DNA of 15,672 nt. Origin: DATDOR01 sp035512695. GTDB lineage: Bacteria; Chloroflexota; Anaerolineae; Anaerolineales; JABWBV01. The notes beneath the pieces were generated by a model. That model was not told the origin of the DNA, made no database searches, and saw only the letters and a program-made list of their open reading frames with translations. The stretch is taken from NCBI GenBank assembly GCA_035512695.1, contig DATKDL010000032.1, positions 1 to 15,672 of the forward strand, given 5' to 3'. This document shows positions 7,072 through 13,765 of this stretch, in pieces (within the stretch, counting starts at the first letter, position 1; each line of letters starts with the position of its first letter). Both the position numbers and the translations under genes were made by a program.

Positions 7072-7560
7072 CTAGATCGCCTCGCCGTTGAGGCGGTGGG
7101 TGAATTCGATCCGGTTCACCTGCGTCAGCGCCGCCTCGGTGAAGCACATTTCGTGTGCGAGCCGGATCAGTTCCCGGATGGCCTCGACCGGCTCATCGGA
7201 TTCCACGGAAAACTCGATCTCGAACCCGTCGCAGCTGCCGCGCTTGTCGCCGCGCAGCACCGACCCCTCTTCGTGGAACGACGCCGTGACCCTCACCCGC
7301 TCGTTCCGGATCGCCAATTTTCGGAATTTCGCAACCTGCGAAACCTGGGAAATCAGTCAAAGGGCGATCCCGGCGGTGAAATAGGTCAGCGGGGTGGGGG
7401 CCGTACCCTCTCCACCGGGCATGTAGGCGCCCTCGTCGGCGATAAAGGCGAACTCGTCGTACCCGGGCTGCCCGGCGACGACCTGCTTGCGCCATTTCTC
7501 GATCGACGTGGCTTCTGCGACGACCCGGATTTCGCGGTGGGGCTTTTTCTCGTCAGTCAT
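7072..7560 (-). CDS. OsmC-family protein, candidate selenoprotein (in-frame TGA as Sec68)
   Basis: Reading minus-strand codons through the TGA at 7359-7357 gives one continuous 162-residue OsmC/Ohr-superfamily protein, a normal length for the family. OsmC/Ohr proteins are cytosolic thiol peroxidases that reduce organic hydroperoxides using a reactive Cys and a second Cys. Before the TGA is GGEGTAPTPLTYFTAGIAL (residues 49-67), typical of the family, whose next residue is normally Cys, as in AGIAFCLLTQ. The TGA is at that position (68). After it LISQVSQVAKFRKLAIRNERVRVTA continues the expected helix and strand with no gap, and C139 (AHEMCF) sits where the resolving Cys is expected. A SECIS-like hairpin begins 14 bases past the TGA. 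GGAGGA lies 6 bases before the ATG, and a TATAAT box lies upstream. OsmC-like selenoproteins are known from metagenomic surveys. The alternative is a nonsense mutation or a sequencing error in a TGC/TGT codon. A gene caller would split this into 7357-7560 and a TTG-started 7072-7317. Confidence 0.85.
7327..7343 (-). promoter_or_regulatory. SECIS-like stem-loop just after the in-frame TGA
   Basis: In the mRNA, UUUCGC (7343-7338), loop AGGUU (7337-7333) and GCGAAA (7332-7327) form a perfect 6-bp stem, extendable by two G-U pairs (7345-7344 with 7326-7325). The loop begins 20 bases after the UGA, inside the 16-37 range described for bacterial SECIS elements, with G at the second loop position. 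The GCAGGUUGC core closely matches E. coli fdhF GCAGGUCUGC, whose loop G and U contact SelB. Confidence 0.72.
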
Positions 7561-7585
7561 GTTGGTTCCTCCGAATTTTGCAGGT

Positions 7586-7591
7586 ATTATA
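7586..7591 (-). promoter_or_regulatory. -10 box for the osmC-like gene
   Basis: A perfect TATAAT reads on the minus strand 26 bases before the ATG. TATACA (7609-7614) lies 17 bases upstream and matches 4 of 6 positions of the -35 consensus. The 66-bp gap is shared with the divergent channel gene, for which the overlapping TATTAT (7585-7590, plus strand) could serve, so the two genes may compete for polymerase. Confidence 0.5.
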
Positions 7592-7626
7592 TTAACCGCG
7601 AACCGATTTGTATAAAGGAGGCTTAA

Positions 7627-8463
7627 ATGATCCTGGATTCTGAGTTCTGGTTGGAGATCTGGACGGACGTGGTCTCTGCGATCGCCGCCTGGCTGCCGCG
7701 GGTGGCCGGTGCGCTGCTGATTCTCACCGCCGGCTGGATCATCGCCCGCATCCTGCAGGCCGTTTTGAGCCGTCTCCTGCGCCGGATTGGGCTGGACCGA
7801 CTGGCCGAGCGCGCCGGCGTCTCTCGCCTGTTGTCGAGGGGTGGGCTGGATTCGTCCGTCTCCGCGCTGACCGCCCGGGTGATCTACTGGATCGTCCTGC
7901 TGTTCTTCATCATTGCGGCGACCGAAAGCCTCGGCCTGGTCGGCGTCGGCGACACCCTCGGAAGGCTGGTGGCCTATTTGCCTAACCTGCTCGCCGGGGC
8001 GTTAATCGTGCTGTTGGGCAGCGCGTTCGGCCGGATCGCCTGCGATCTGACCGCCGGGCTGGCAAAGCAGGCGGAGATCGCCTCCGGTGAGACGCTCGGG
8101 CAGGTCGTCCGCTTCACCATCATCACCTTCGCAGCCATATTGGCCCTGGAGCAGCTTGGGATCAGGACGACCCTGCTGATCAGCACGGCGCTCGCCCTGA
8201 TCGGGGCCACCGCCCTGGCCATGGCGCTCGGCTTTGGGATCGGCAGCCGTGAGCTGGCCCGCAATATCCTGTCCGGCTATCACGTCAAGGACGCTTTCGA
8301 GCCGGGCCAGCAGATTTCCGTAAGGGAATATTCCGGCGAAATTCTCGCAGTCGGACCGGTCAAGACCACGCTGAGGACGGATGCCGGGCGGATCACGCTG
8401 CCCAACGCGGTCCTGATCGAAGAAGCCGTCGTGATTGTGGATCGGGAACCCGGAGAAGGATGA
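7627..8463 (+). CDS. MscS-like mechanosensitive channel / TM-helix repeat protein
   Basis: A 278-residue membrane protein with about five hydrophobic segments and a C-terminal beta domain. The segment LALIGATALAMALGFGIGSRELARNILSGYHVK (about residues 193-225) has the small-residue packing of the MscS pore helix TM3 followed by the amphipathic turn. After it GQQISVREYSGEILAVGPVKTTLRTDAGRITLPN is the short beta-barrel typical of MscS channels. Residues 15-60 and 85-145 resemble the 'conserved TM helix' repeats found in YjeP- and CmpX-like proteins. Such channels release solutes on hypo-osmotic stress. AAGGAGG lies 6 bases before the ATG. It lacks the large cytosolic alpha/beta cage of E. coli MscS, ending soon after the beta domain. 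It overlaps the DASS transporter gene by 4 bp and is divergent from the osmC-like gene. Confidence 0.88.
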   Translation: MILDSEFWLEIWTDVVSAIAAWLPRVAGALLILTAGWIIARILQAVLSRLLRRIGLDRLAERAGVSRLLSRGGLDSSVSALTARVIYWIVLLFFIIAATESLGLVGVGDTLGRLVAYLPNLLAGALIVLLGSAFGRIACDLTAGLAKQAEIASGETLGQVVRFTIITFAAILALEQLGIRTTLLISTALALIGATALAMALGFGIGSRELARNILSGYHVKDAFEPGQQISVREYSGEILAVGPVKTTLRTDAGRITLPNAVLIEEAVVIVDREPGEG

Positions 8464-10079
8464 CCGCCCCAAAGCCGGAAGGGCCGCCCTGGGGAGATCG
8501 GGCCGGGGAAGATGTGGGCGCCGATGTCCTGACCTTCGTCCTGCGGCTCTGGCAGGGGACCGTCTCCCTGATCGCGCCCGCCGTCCGGCAGCTGCCGGAA
8601 GTCGAGCGCGAGGAATCGGGCGCCGCGGCCGAGCCGTTACGGTTCGAACCGCTGCGGGTACTCCAGCCGCACGTCGTAGGTGCCGCCCGCCGGTTTTTTA
8701 GCCGCTTCGGGCTGGTCCTGACCCTCACGATCGCCGTCCTGCTCCTGCCGACCCCCTCAGGACTGACCCCGGAAGGGCACCGAGCGCTGGCGGTCTTCGT
8801 TTTTACGGGTAGCATCCTCGCCCTCGAGCCGGTCTCGCTCCCGATCGCAGCCCTGATGGTGCCCGTCGCCCAGGTCGCGCTCGGGGTCGCCACCACCCCG
8901 GTGGCCTTTGAGACCTTCTCCCGCCCGGTCGTCTTCCTGATCCTGGCCAGCCTGTTCCTGGCAGAGGCTCTTCGCAAGCACGGGCTGACCCGGCGGCTGG
9001 CGCTCGGCACCCTGGTGGCCTCCGGCGGGGGGATCCCGATGATCGTCCTGGGGATGATGGCGATCGCGGCCGGGTTCTCGATGTGGGTTGAGAACACGGC
9101 CACCGCCGCGGTCCTGATCCCCGTTGCCCTGACCATCTCGCGCCAGATCCCCGATCCGAAGAAGGCCCGCGGCGTCCTGGTCCTGCTCGTGCTCGGGATC
9201 GCCTACAGCGCCAGCCTGGGCGGAATGGTGACCGTGATGGGCTCGGCCTCCAACGCCGTCGCCTCCGGGTTTCTCGCGCAGATCCGCCCCTGGGCTTTCA
9301 TCGACTGGATGAAATACGGGCTGCCGTCCTTTATCCTGATCTTTCCGCTGACCTGGTGGATCCTGATACGCCTGGTGAAGGTCGACGTCCAGCGGCTCGA
9401 CCTGGAGCCGGTCCGGGAGCAGGTCGACAAGCTGGGGAAAATGACTTCCCAGGAGCGGGCGATCCTCTGGACGCTGGCCGCCGCCGTCGTCCTGTGGGTG
9501 GGGGGCTCGTACATCGAGCCGGCGTTGGGACTGCCACCGACCCTGCTCTCGTCGGCGATGGTGGCCGTGATCGCCGTAGCCTACCTGGCTGTGCGCGGGC
9601 TGATCGAATGGGAGGACGTCAAAGGTGTCAGCTGGGGCATCTTCCTGATCATCGGCGCGGGGCTCTCGCTTGGGGAGGCCCTGACCCGCACCGGGGCTAC
9701 AGACTGGTTTGCGGGCCTGATCCGGCCGCTGGTCTCCGGACCGCCGCTGGTCGTCAGCATGCTTCTGCTCGTGTTCCTGTCGGCCGTGATGACGAATATC
9801 CTGAACAACACGACCATCGCCGCCGTCTTCGTCCCGATCATGATCAGCCTGGCACAATCGGATCCCGCGTTCGACCCCGTCCAGCTGGTGCTCCCGGTCA
9901 CCCTTGCTACCACATTCGGCTACTCGCTGCCGTCGGCCTCCGGCCGGATGGCCCTGATCGCCGCCAGCGGGATCGTCGACCGCGGCGAGATGCTGCGGTA
10001 CGGGCTGGTCATGACGTTGGTCAGTTCGGTGGTGCTGGGGCTGTTCTTCTACCTGCTGGCCGTGGTGGGATGGATATAG
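8460..10079 (+). CDS. SLC13/DASS-family sodium:anion (dicarboxylate/citrate-type) transporter
   Basis: A 539-residue polytopic membrane protein of the divalent anion:Na+ symporter family, which imports dicarboxylates, citrate or sulfate with sodium. Paired signature motifs, the DASS equivalents of SNT, are present: ENTATAAVLIP with N212-T213, and NNTTIAAVFVPI with N450-T451. Other landmarks are GGMVTVMGSASNAVASGFL and, near the end, ATTFGYSLPSASGRMALIAASGIV. The first 80 or so residues are hydrophilic and proline/acid-rich, an unusual cytosolic extension before the first helix for a bacterial DASS protein. The ATG overlaps the stop of the channel gene (ATGA), so the two are co-translated. A strong hairpin element follows the stop by 1 base. 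The substrate cannot be assigned. Confidence 0.92.
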   Translation: MTAPKPEGPPWGDRAGEDVGADVLTFVLRLWQGTVSLIAPAVRQLPEVEREESGAAAEPLRFEPLRVLQPHVVGAARRFFSRFGLVLTLTIAVLLLPTPSGLTPEGHRALAVFVFTGSILALEPVSLPIAALMVPVAQVALGVATTPVAFETFSRPVVFLILASLFLAEALRKHGLTRRLALGTLVASGGGIPMIVLGMMAIAAGFSMWVENTATAAVLIPVALTISRQIPDPKKARGVLVLLVLGIAYSASLGGMVTVMGSASNAVASGFLAQIRPWAFIDWMKYGLPSFILIFPLTWWILIRLVKVDVQRLDLEPVREQVDKLGKMTSQERAILWTLAAAVVLWVGGSYIEPALGLPPTLLSSAMVAVIAVAYLAVRGLIEWEDVKGVSWGIFLIIGAGLSLGEALTRTGATDWFAGLIRPLVSGPPLVVSMLLLVFLSAVMTNILNNTTIAAVFVPIMISLAQSDPAFDPVQLVLPVTLATTFGYSLPSASGRMALIAASGIVDRGEMLRYGLVMTLVSSVVLGLFFYLLAVVGWI

Positions 10080-10080
10080 T

Positions 10081-10177
10081 ACCTATCCGAAAATTCGGAG
10101 ATTTGGCGATTTGGGGGGCGTGCGCCGGCTTCACCGGCGCGCGCCCCCCAAACCGCCACCTCGATTTTCGGATAGGT
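10081..10177. repeat. 97-bp hairpin element with 14-bp terminal inverted repeats (MITE-like)
   Basis: Terminal arms ACCTATCCGAAAAT (10081-10094) and its exact complement (10164-10177) enclose a further long inverted repeat. The core stem is GGGGGGCGTGCGCCGG (10113-10128) with 10134-10149, with one G-U pair and a CTTCA loop. The middle part pairs with small bulges. It fills most of the 126-bp gap between the DASS transporter and the Rossmann-protein gene. It could end or weaken transcription between them, but there is no T-run. Confidence 0.82.
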
Positions 10178-10205
10178 TCATCATGTGACTCGCTGAGGTG
10201 TAAAC

Positions 10206-10547
10206 ATGCGCATCTTAATCGTGGGCGCCGGCCGCGGAGGGGCGCGGGTGATCCGGCAGCTGCAGAAAAATCCGAACCTGACCCTCCTGATCGTAGACCC
10301 GGGCGATGAACCGTTTGCCGTCCGGGAAGGGATCATCGAGCGCGTCGATATCAAGGAAAGCGTGACCCCGCTCAACCTGGAATACGTCCTGGAACAGGCC
10401 CGGCCCGACCTGATGATCCTGACCCTCACCGCCGAAGACATGGGTTTGGGCACCGCGCCGGGGCTCGACATCCTGGCCGAGGCGCTGCGGGGTGAGATTG
10501 CAGCGCTGTCCGAGGTCCCCGTAATCGAAATCGCGCGTGGAAGATGA
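10206..10547 (+). CDS. Small Rossmann-fold NAD-binding protein (TrkA-N-like)
   Basis: A 113-residue protein beginning directly with a dinucleotide-binding fold: MRILIVGAGRGGARVIRQL carries GxGxxG at residues 7-12, and strand two ends in IVD with D31, the acid that usually hydrogen-bonds the NAD ribose. A third and fourth strand (IERVDIKES; PDLMILTLTAED) complete a half Rossmann unit. No catalytic domain follows, so it resembles an isolated RCK-N/TrkA-N sensor subunit or a truncated dehydrogenase. GAGGTG lies upstream of the ATG. It follows the DASS transporter after a hairpin-containing gap and overlaps the VOC frame by 4 bp at that gene's first ATG. A role as NAD(H) sensor for the transporter or the dioxygenase is speculation. 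Confidence 0.78.
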   Translation: MRILIVGAGRGGARVIRQLQKNPNLTLLIVDPGDEPFAVREGIIERVDIKESVTPLNLEYVLEQARPDLMILTLTAEDMGLGTAPGLDILAEALRGEIAALSEVPVIEIARGR

Positions 10548-10585
10548 GTACGAATCCAGGTTCCAACCGCATCGAAGGGAATAGG

Positions 10586-11488
10586 ATGACCTCTAAATCC
10601 GATACGGACTTCCGGATCCATCCGGACACCTTGCCCGGCCGCGTCTCGCTGACCGTCTCCGACCTGGACCGCCAGATCACGTTCTACGAGAACGTGATTG
10701 GTCTGCAGCTGCACGGGCGCGAAGGCGATACGGTCCGGATGGGCGCCGGGGGGGAGGACCTGCTGCACCTGGTCCGGGTCCCCGGCGCCGTTCGGCATTC
10801 TCGCACGACCGGCATCTACCATTTCGCCATCCTGCTCCCGAGTCGCCGCGAGCTGGCGCGCGCCGTCGCCCGGCTGTTTGCCCTGCGCTGGCCCCATTCG
10901 CCGACCGACCACGTCATGACGAAGACGACCTACCTGGACGATCCGGAGGGCAATTACATCGAACTCTACGCGGATACGCCCGAAGACGGGACCTGGTGGT
11001 TCGAGGGCGGCCAATTTGTCGCCCAATGGGCCGACGGTCGCCCGAGCAACGGCCTCGAGCCGCTCGATGTCGAGGCGCTGCTGGCGCACCTGGAAAAGGA
11101 CGATGCGTTGGAGATCCCCATGCCGCCGGAAACCCGCATGGGACATTTCCACGTGTACGTCTCCGGCCTGGAAGTCTCTCGCCGCTTCTATCACGAAGTG
11201 TTGGGTTTCGACGTGATGGGTGTGGCGGCCGGCTTCCGGATGGGTTTCGTCTCCGCCGGCGGCTATCACCACCACATCGGGTTCAACACCTGGGTGGGGG
11301 AGGGCGCCCCGCCGCCGCCAGAAGACTCGCTCGGGCTGCGCTACATCTCGTTCAACCTGCCCGACCGGGATGCGCTGGAGGCCGCCGTTGCCAACGCCCG
11401 CGACCGGAGCGCCGGCTGGGAAGAGACCGGTGCGGGATGGATGACGGTAGATCCATCCGGCAACCGGATCCTGTTCGAAACTCCGTAG
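10586..11488 (+). CDS. Two-module VOC protein, catechol-2,3-dioxygenase (CatE)-like
   Basis: A 300-residue protein with two vicinal-oxygen-chelate halves. Module one runs from PGRVSLTVSDLDRQITFYENVIG (17-39) to NYIELYADTPEDG (E126). Module two runs from GHFHVYVSGLEVSRRFYHEVLGF (186-208) through YHHHIGFNTW (227-236) to NRILFETP at the end. Likely metal ligands in module two are H187 or H189, one of H228-H230, and E298, the 2-His-1-Glu set of extradiol dioxygenases. The layout and the YHHHIGxNTW segment match CatE-like proteins, so an Fe(II) or Mn(II) ring-cleaving or glyoxalase role is likely; the substrate is unknown. The start is chosen at 10586 for its AAGGGA site 5 bases upstream and normal family N-terminus. 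An in-frame ATG at 10544 overlaps the preceding stop (ATGA) and would add 14 residues. The stop TAG lies in GTAGGGGCG. Confidence 0.9.
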   Translation: MTSKSDTDFRIHPDTLPGRVSLTVSDLDRQITFYENVIGLQLHGREGDTVRMGAGGEDLLHLVRVPGAVRHSRTTGIYHFAILLPSRRELARAVARLFALRWPHSPTDHVMTKTTYLDDPEGNYIELYADTPEDGTWWFEGGQFVAQWADGRPSNGLEPLDVEALLAHLEKDDALEIPMPPETRMGHFHVYVSGLEVSRRFYHEVLGFDVMGVAAGFRMGFVSAGGYHHHIGFNTWVGEGAPPPPEDSLGLRYISFNLPDRDALEAAVANARDRSAGWEETGAGWMTVDPSGNRILFETP

Positions 11489-11560
11489 GGGCGCTCGATC
11501 TCCGTTTTTCCCGAACAACGATTGAGTACATCCCTCATATATCCCTAATCCCGGCAGTGA

Positions 11561-11587
11561 TACAATCCAATATAATCTCAGGGAGGA
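11561..11587 (+). promoter_or_regulatory. Likely promoter -10 region and ribosome site for the glycan cluster
   Basis: In the 117-bp gap after the VOC gene, TATAAT (11571-11576) and TACAAT (11561-11566) are -10-like, in an AT-rich patch unlike the surrounding DNA. GGGAGGA at 11581-11587 is a strong ribosome-site sequence but sits 18 bases from the ATG at 11606 and abuts a TTG at 11588. No clear -35 is visible. Confidence 0.4.
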
Positions 11588-11605
11588 TTGTCCTTTTTCG
11601 CACAT

Positions 11606-12790
11606 ATGACCCAGAGCGGTACCATAATCCCAAAACCTGACCCGGGTGGCCGGTCCACCTTGCGTTCCGAATCCCTCGATGAGTCGATCGACGCAGCGCG
11701 CGGCGAGGCGGCTGCGCCCGGCGGCGATTTGCCCTTATACAAGATCGCCCTGTATCACTGGACGACCGACGGCAGTATCGGGGAAAGCATCGCCCATGAA
11801 TTGAGGAGCTCCGGGCATCAAGTCCGGAGCTTGCTCGTCCATGATCCCATCCCGACCGACATGGAGATCGTTTTCACCTTCGCTCCGTACGGGCGCTGGC
11901 TCCACGTCCCACGCCAGCTCAGCCAGATCCCGGCCGGCCGGCGCCCTTTTCTGATCCACTGGAACACCGAGGGACTGCCGCCTTCCAATATGCCGCAGGC
12001 GTTTCAAAAGACCGTCGGCTTGTTGCGCTCTCGGTTCGATGAAACCGTCCAGGCGCTGACGGCGAACGCCGGGCTCCCCGGCGCACGCACCCTGGACGGT
12101 TTTTTCAAACACCGCATGCTGCGTTACCGCTACATCGGCGATTATCTGCAGGCCCAGCGGTTAGGGATTCCGTTTCTGCTGGCAGATATTTCGGACCTCT
12201 ACGCCCGGAGGTTCGCAAAAATGGGCATCGAATGCGTCAATGTCCCGTTCGGCAGTTCGAGCCGCTGGCATGCAGACCTGGACCTGCCTCGCGATATCGA
12301 CGTCCTGTGGATCGGTTCTCACGGTTCCTGGCGCAGGACACGGCTGCTCGACCGCATCCGCGAGGCGCTTGACGAACGCGGCATCCGTTTCCACATCATT
12401 GACGGCCGAGCCGCGCCGTTCGTCCATGGATACGAGCGCACGGCCCTGCTCAACCGCACCAAGATCGTCCTGAACCTGATGCGGACTCCGTACGACGACA
12501 ACACCTTGCGCCATGTCATCGCGATGCCGAACCGGGCGCTGGTCGTCTCCGAGCCGATGCTCCGGCACAATCCGTACCTGCTGCCCGGGGTGCACTATGT
12601 CGAGGCCCCGGTGGATGCGCTTCCGGACACGATCCGCTACTATCTTGAAAACGACGACCGGCGAGAGGAGCTGACCGGCGCAGCGCACCGGCTGACAACG
12701 GGGGAGCTGACCATGGCGGAGATGATCCGGCGGATCCTGTCGGCGGTCAATCTGAGGATCCGCCGGAACGGAGCCGGGCGTGCGATCTGA
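11606..12790 (+). CDS. CgeB-like glycosyltransferase (GT-B, family 1/4 type)
   Basis: A 394-residue cytosolic protein resembling the CgeB/DUF3880 glycosyltransferases. The N-terminal half starts its fold at LYKIALYHWTTDGSIGESIAHELRSSGHQV and includes a tyrosine/arginine-rich middle. The C-terminal half begins DIDVLWIGSHGSWRRTRLLDRIREAL and contains the donor-site style segment LLNRTKIVLNLMRTPYDDNTLRHVIAMPNRALVVSEP, then PGVHYVEAPVDALPDTIRYYLEND, as in Glyco_trans_1_2 domains. It probably transfers a sugar from a nucleotide-sugar donor; donor and acceptor are unknown. Start choice is uncertain: ATG at 11606 (used here) or TTG at 11588, which adds 6 residues but lies too close to the GGGAGGA site. 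The last codons overlap the next gene by 11 bp, so the two are probably co-translated. Confidence 0.82.
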   Translation: MTQSGTIIPKPDPGGRSTLRSESLDESIDAARGEAAAPGGDLPLYKIALYHWTTDGSIGESIAHELRSSGHQVRSLLVHDPIPTDMEIVFTFAPYGRWLHVPRQLSQIPAGRRPFLIHWNTEGLPPSNMPQAFQKTVGLLRSRFDETVQALTANAGLPGARTLDGFFKHRMLRYRYIGDYLQAQRLGIPFLLADISDLYARRFAKMGIECVNVPFGSSSRWHADLDLPRDIDVLWIGSHGSWRRTRLLDRIREALDERGIRFHIIDGRAAPFVHGYERTALLNRTKIVLNLMRTPYDDNTLRHVIAMPNRALVVSEPMLRHNPYLLPGVHYVEAPVDALPDTIRYYLENDDRREELTGAAHRLTTGELTMAEMIRRILSAVNLRIRRNGAGRAI

Positions 12791-13748
12791 CCCCGGCGCG
12801 GGAACGGACCGGGCGATCTTCACTTCCACCGTGATCCCGACGATCGGACGGCCGGACCTCCAGAGAGCGGTTGAGAGCGTCCTGCTGCAGGCCCCTCCCA
12901 GGTCTTTTGAAGTCGTCGTGGTAAACGACACGGGCGCACCGCTTCCGCCGGGTGAGTGGCAATCCGATCCACGCGTCCGGATCCTGCAGACCGATCGCAA
13001 GGAGCGCTGTGTGGCCAGGAATACCGGTGCGGCGGCGTCCCGCGGCGTCTATCTGCACTTCCTGGACGACGACGACTGGCTGCTTCCGGGCGGTCTGCGC
13101 GGTCTGCACGAGGCAGCTTTGGAAACACCCGGCGGCTTCATCTACGGTGCGACCCGTCTTTTCGACCGGCGCGGCGCGCATCTGCTCGATCTCGAGCACG
13201 GCCTGGCCGGGAACGTCGCCGTCCAGGTGATGTGCGGGGAATGGATCCCGCTCCAATCGGCCCTGATCGATAAGGATCTCTTCTTCGAGCTTGGCGGTTT
13301 TCATGCGTGGCAGGCCGGCGCGGAGGATATCGACCTGGCCCGCCGAGCGGCCGTCTCCACGGATTTTCGGTACCTCCCCCAATTGATCAGCGTCGTCGTC
13401 ATGGGCGAGTCCGGGAGCACGACGGAACACGACCGCCAGCGAGAACGCAGCCGGCGCGGCCGGGAGCTGATCCTCGATCAGAAGGAGACGTTCCGGCGGA
13501 TGTCCGACAGCGCGGATGCCCCTCACCGGCGGGGCGGCCTCGCCCGCGTTTACCTGACCTCCGCGCTCTGGAACCTGGGACGGGGGCGGCTCGCCAAAGC
13601 CCTCATCCGCCTGTTCCATGGATTGGCCGCGATCCTGTCGAGCGGGCGCCATCTGCTGCGCACCGGTTTCTGGCGGGCGATCGCCCGGCCTTACCGCAGC
13701 GTCACCTTCAGCCGGGGCGCGGCGAACTTCTCCGGGGCGGCCGGCTGA
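12780..13748 (+). CDS. Family 2 glycosyltransferase (GT-A)
   Basis: A 322-residue glycosyltransferase. The GT-A core begins at residue 13: STVIPTIGRPDLQRAVESVLLQ, then VVVVNDTG (45-52), ARNTGAAASRG (79-89), the metal/donor motif DDDDW (96-100), and the acceptor-side catalytic-type ED at E182-D183 in WQAGAEDIDLARR. This is the standard order for inverting GT2 enzymes. The C-terminal 90 residues are basic and amphipathic (RGGLARVYLTSALWNLGRGRLAKALIRLFHGLAAIL), perhaps for membrane contact. The GTG start has GGAG about 7 bases upstream and lies inside the preceding gene. The sugar donor is not predictable. With the flanking glycosyltransferase and sulfotransferase it likely builds a sulfated glycan or glycolipid. 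Confidence 0.9.
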   Translation: MRSDPGAGTDRAIFTSTVIPTIGRPDLQRAVESVLLQAPPRSFEVVVVNDTGAPLPPGEWQSDPRVRILQTDRKERCVARNTGAAASRGVYLHFLDDDDWLLPGGLRGLHEAALETPGGFIYGATRLFDRRGAHLLDLEHGLAGNVAVQVMCGEWIPLQSALIDKDLFFELGGFHAWQAGAEDIDLARRAAVSTDFRYLPQLISVVVMGESGSTTEHDRQRERSRRGRELILDQKETFRRMSDSADAPHRRGGLARVYLTSALWNLGRGRLAKALIRLFHGLAAILSSGRHLLRTGFWRAIARPYRSVTFSRGAANFSGAAG

Positions 13749-13765
13749 CCGGAGCGCCGTTTCCC

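Noticed and set aside
7327..7356. Insertion of a palindromic repeat disrupting osmC, given similar GAAAAT/GGCGAT strings elsewhere
   Set aside because: The translated stretch aligns without a gap to the expected OsmC helix, so nothing appears inserted.
7072..7560. Calling the osmC-like locus a pseudogene or two separate ORFs (7357-7560 and TTG-started 7072-7317)
   Set aside because: The frame is continuous, the TGA falls on the expected Cys position, a SECIS-like hairpin follows at the right distance and the C-terminal Cys is kept. A nonsense mutation or sequencing error remains possible but is less likely.
6766..7626. A 286-residue plus-strand open frame across the osmC region
   Set aside because: It is low-complexity in character, shares no recognisable motif, and is antisense to a gene with clear family homology.
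13307..13765. N-terminal extension of the sulfotransferase
   Set aside because: It overlaps the GT2 gene in another frame, and the family N-terminus is at 13766.
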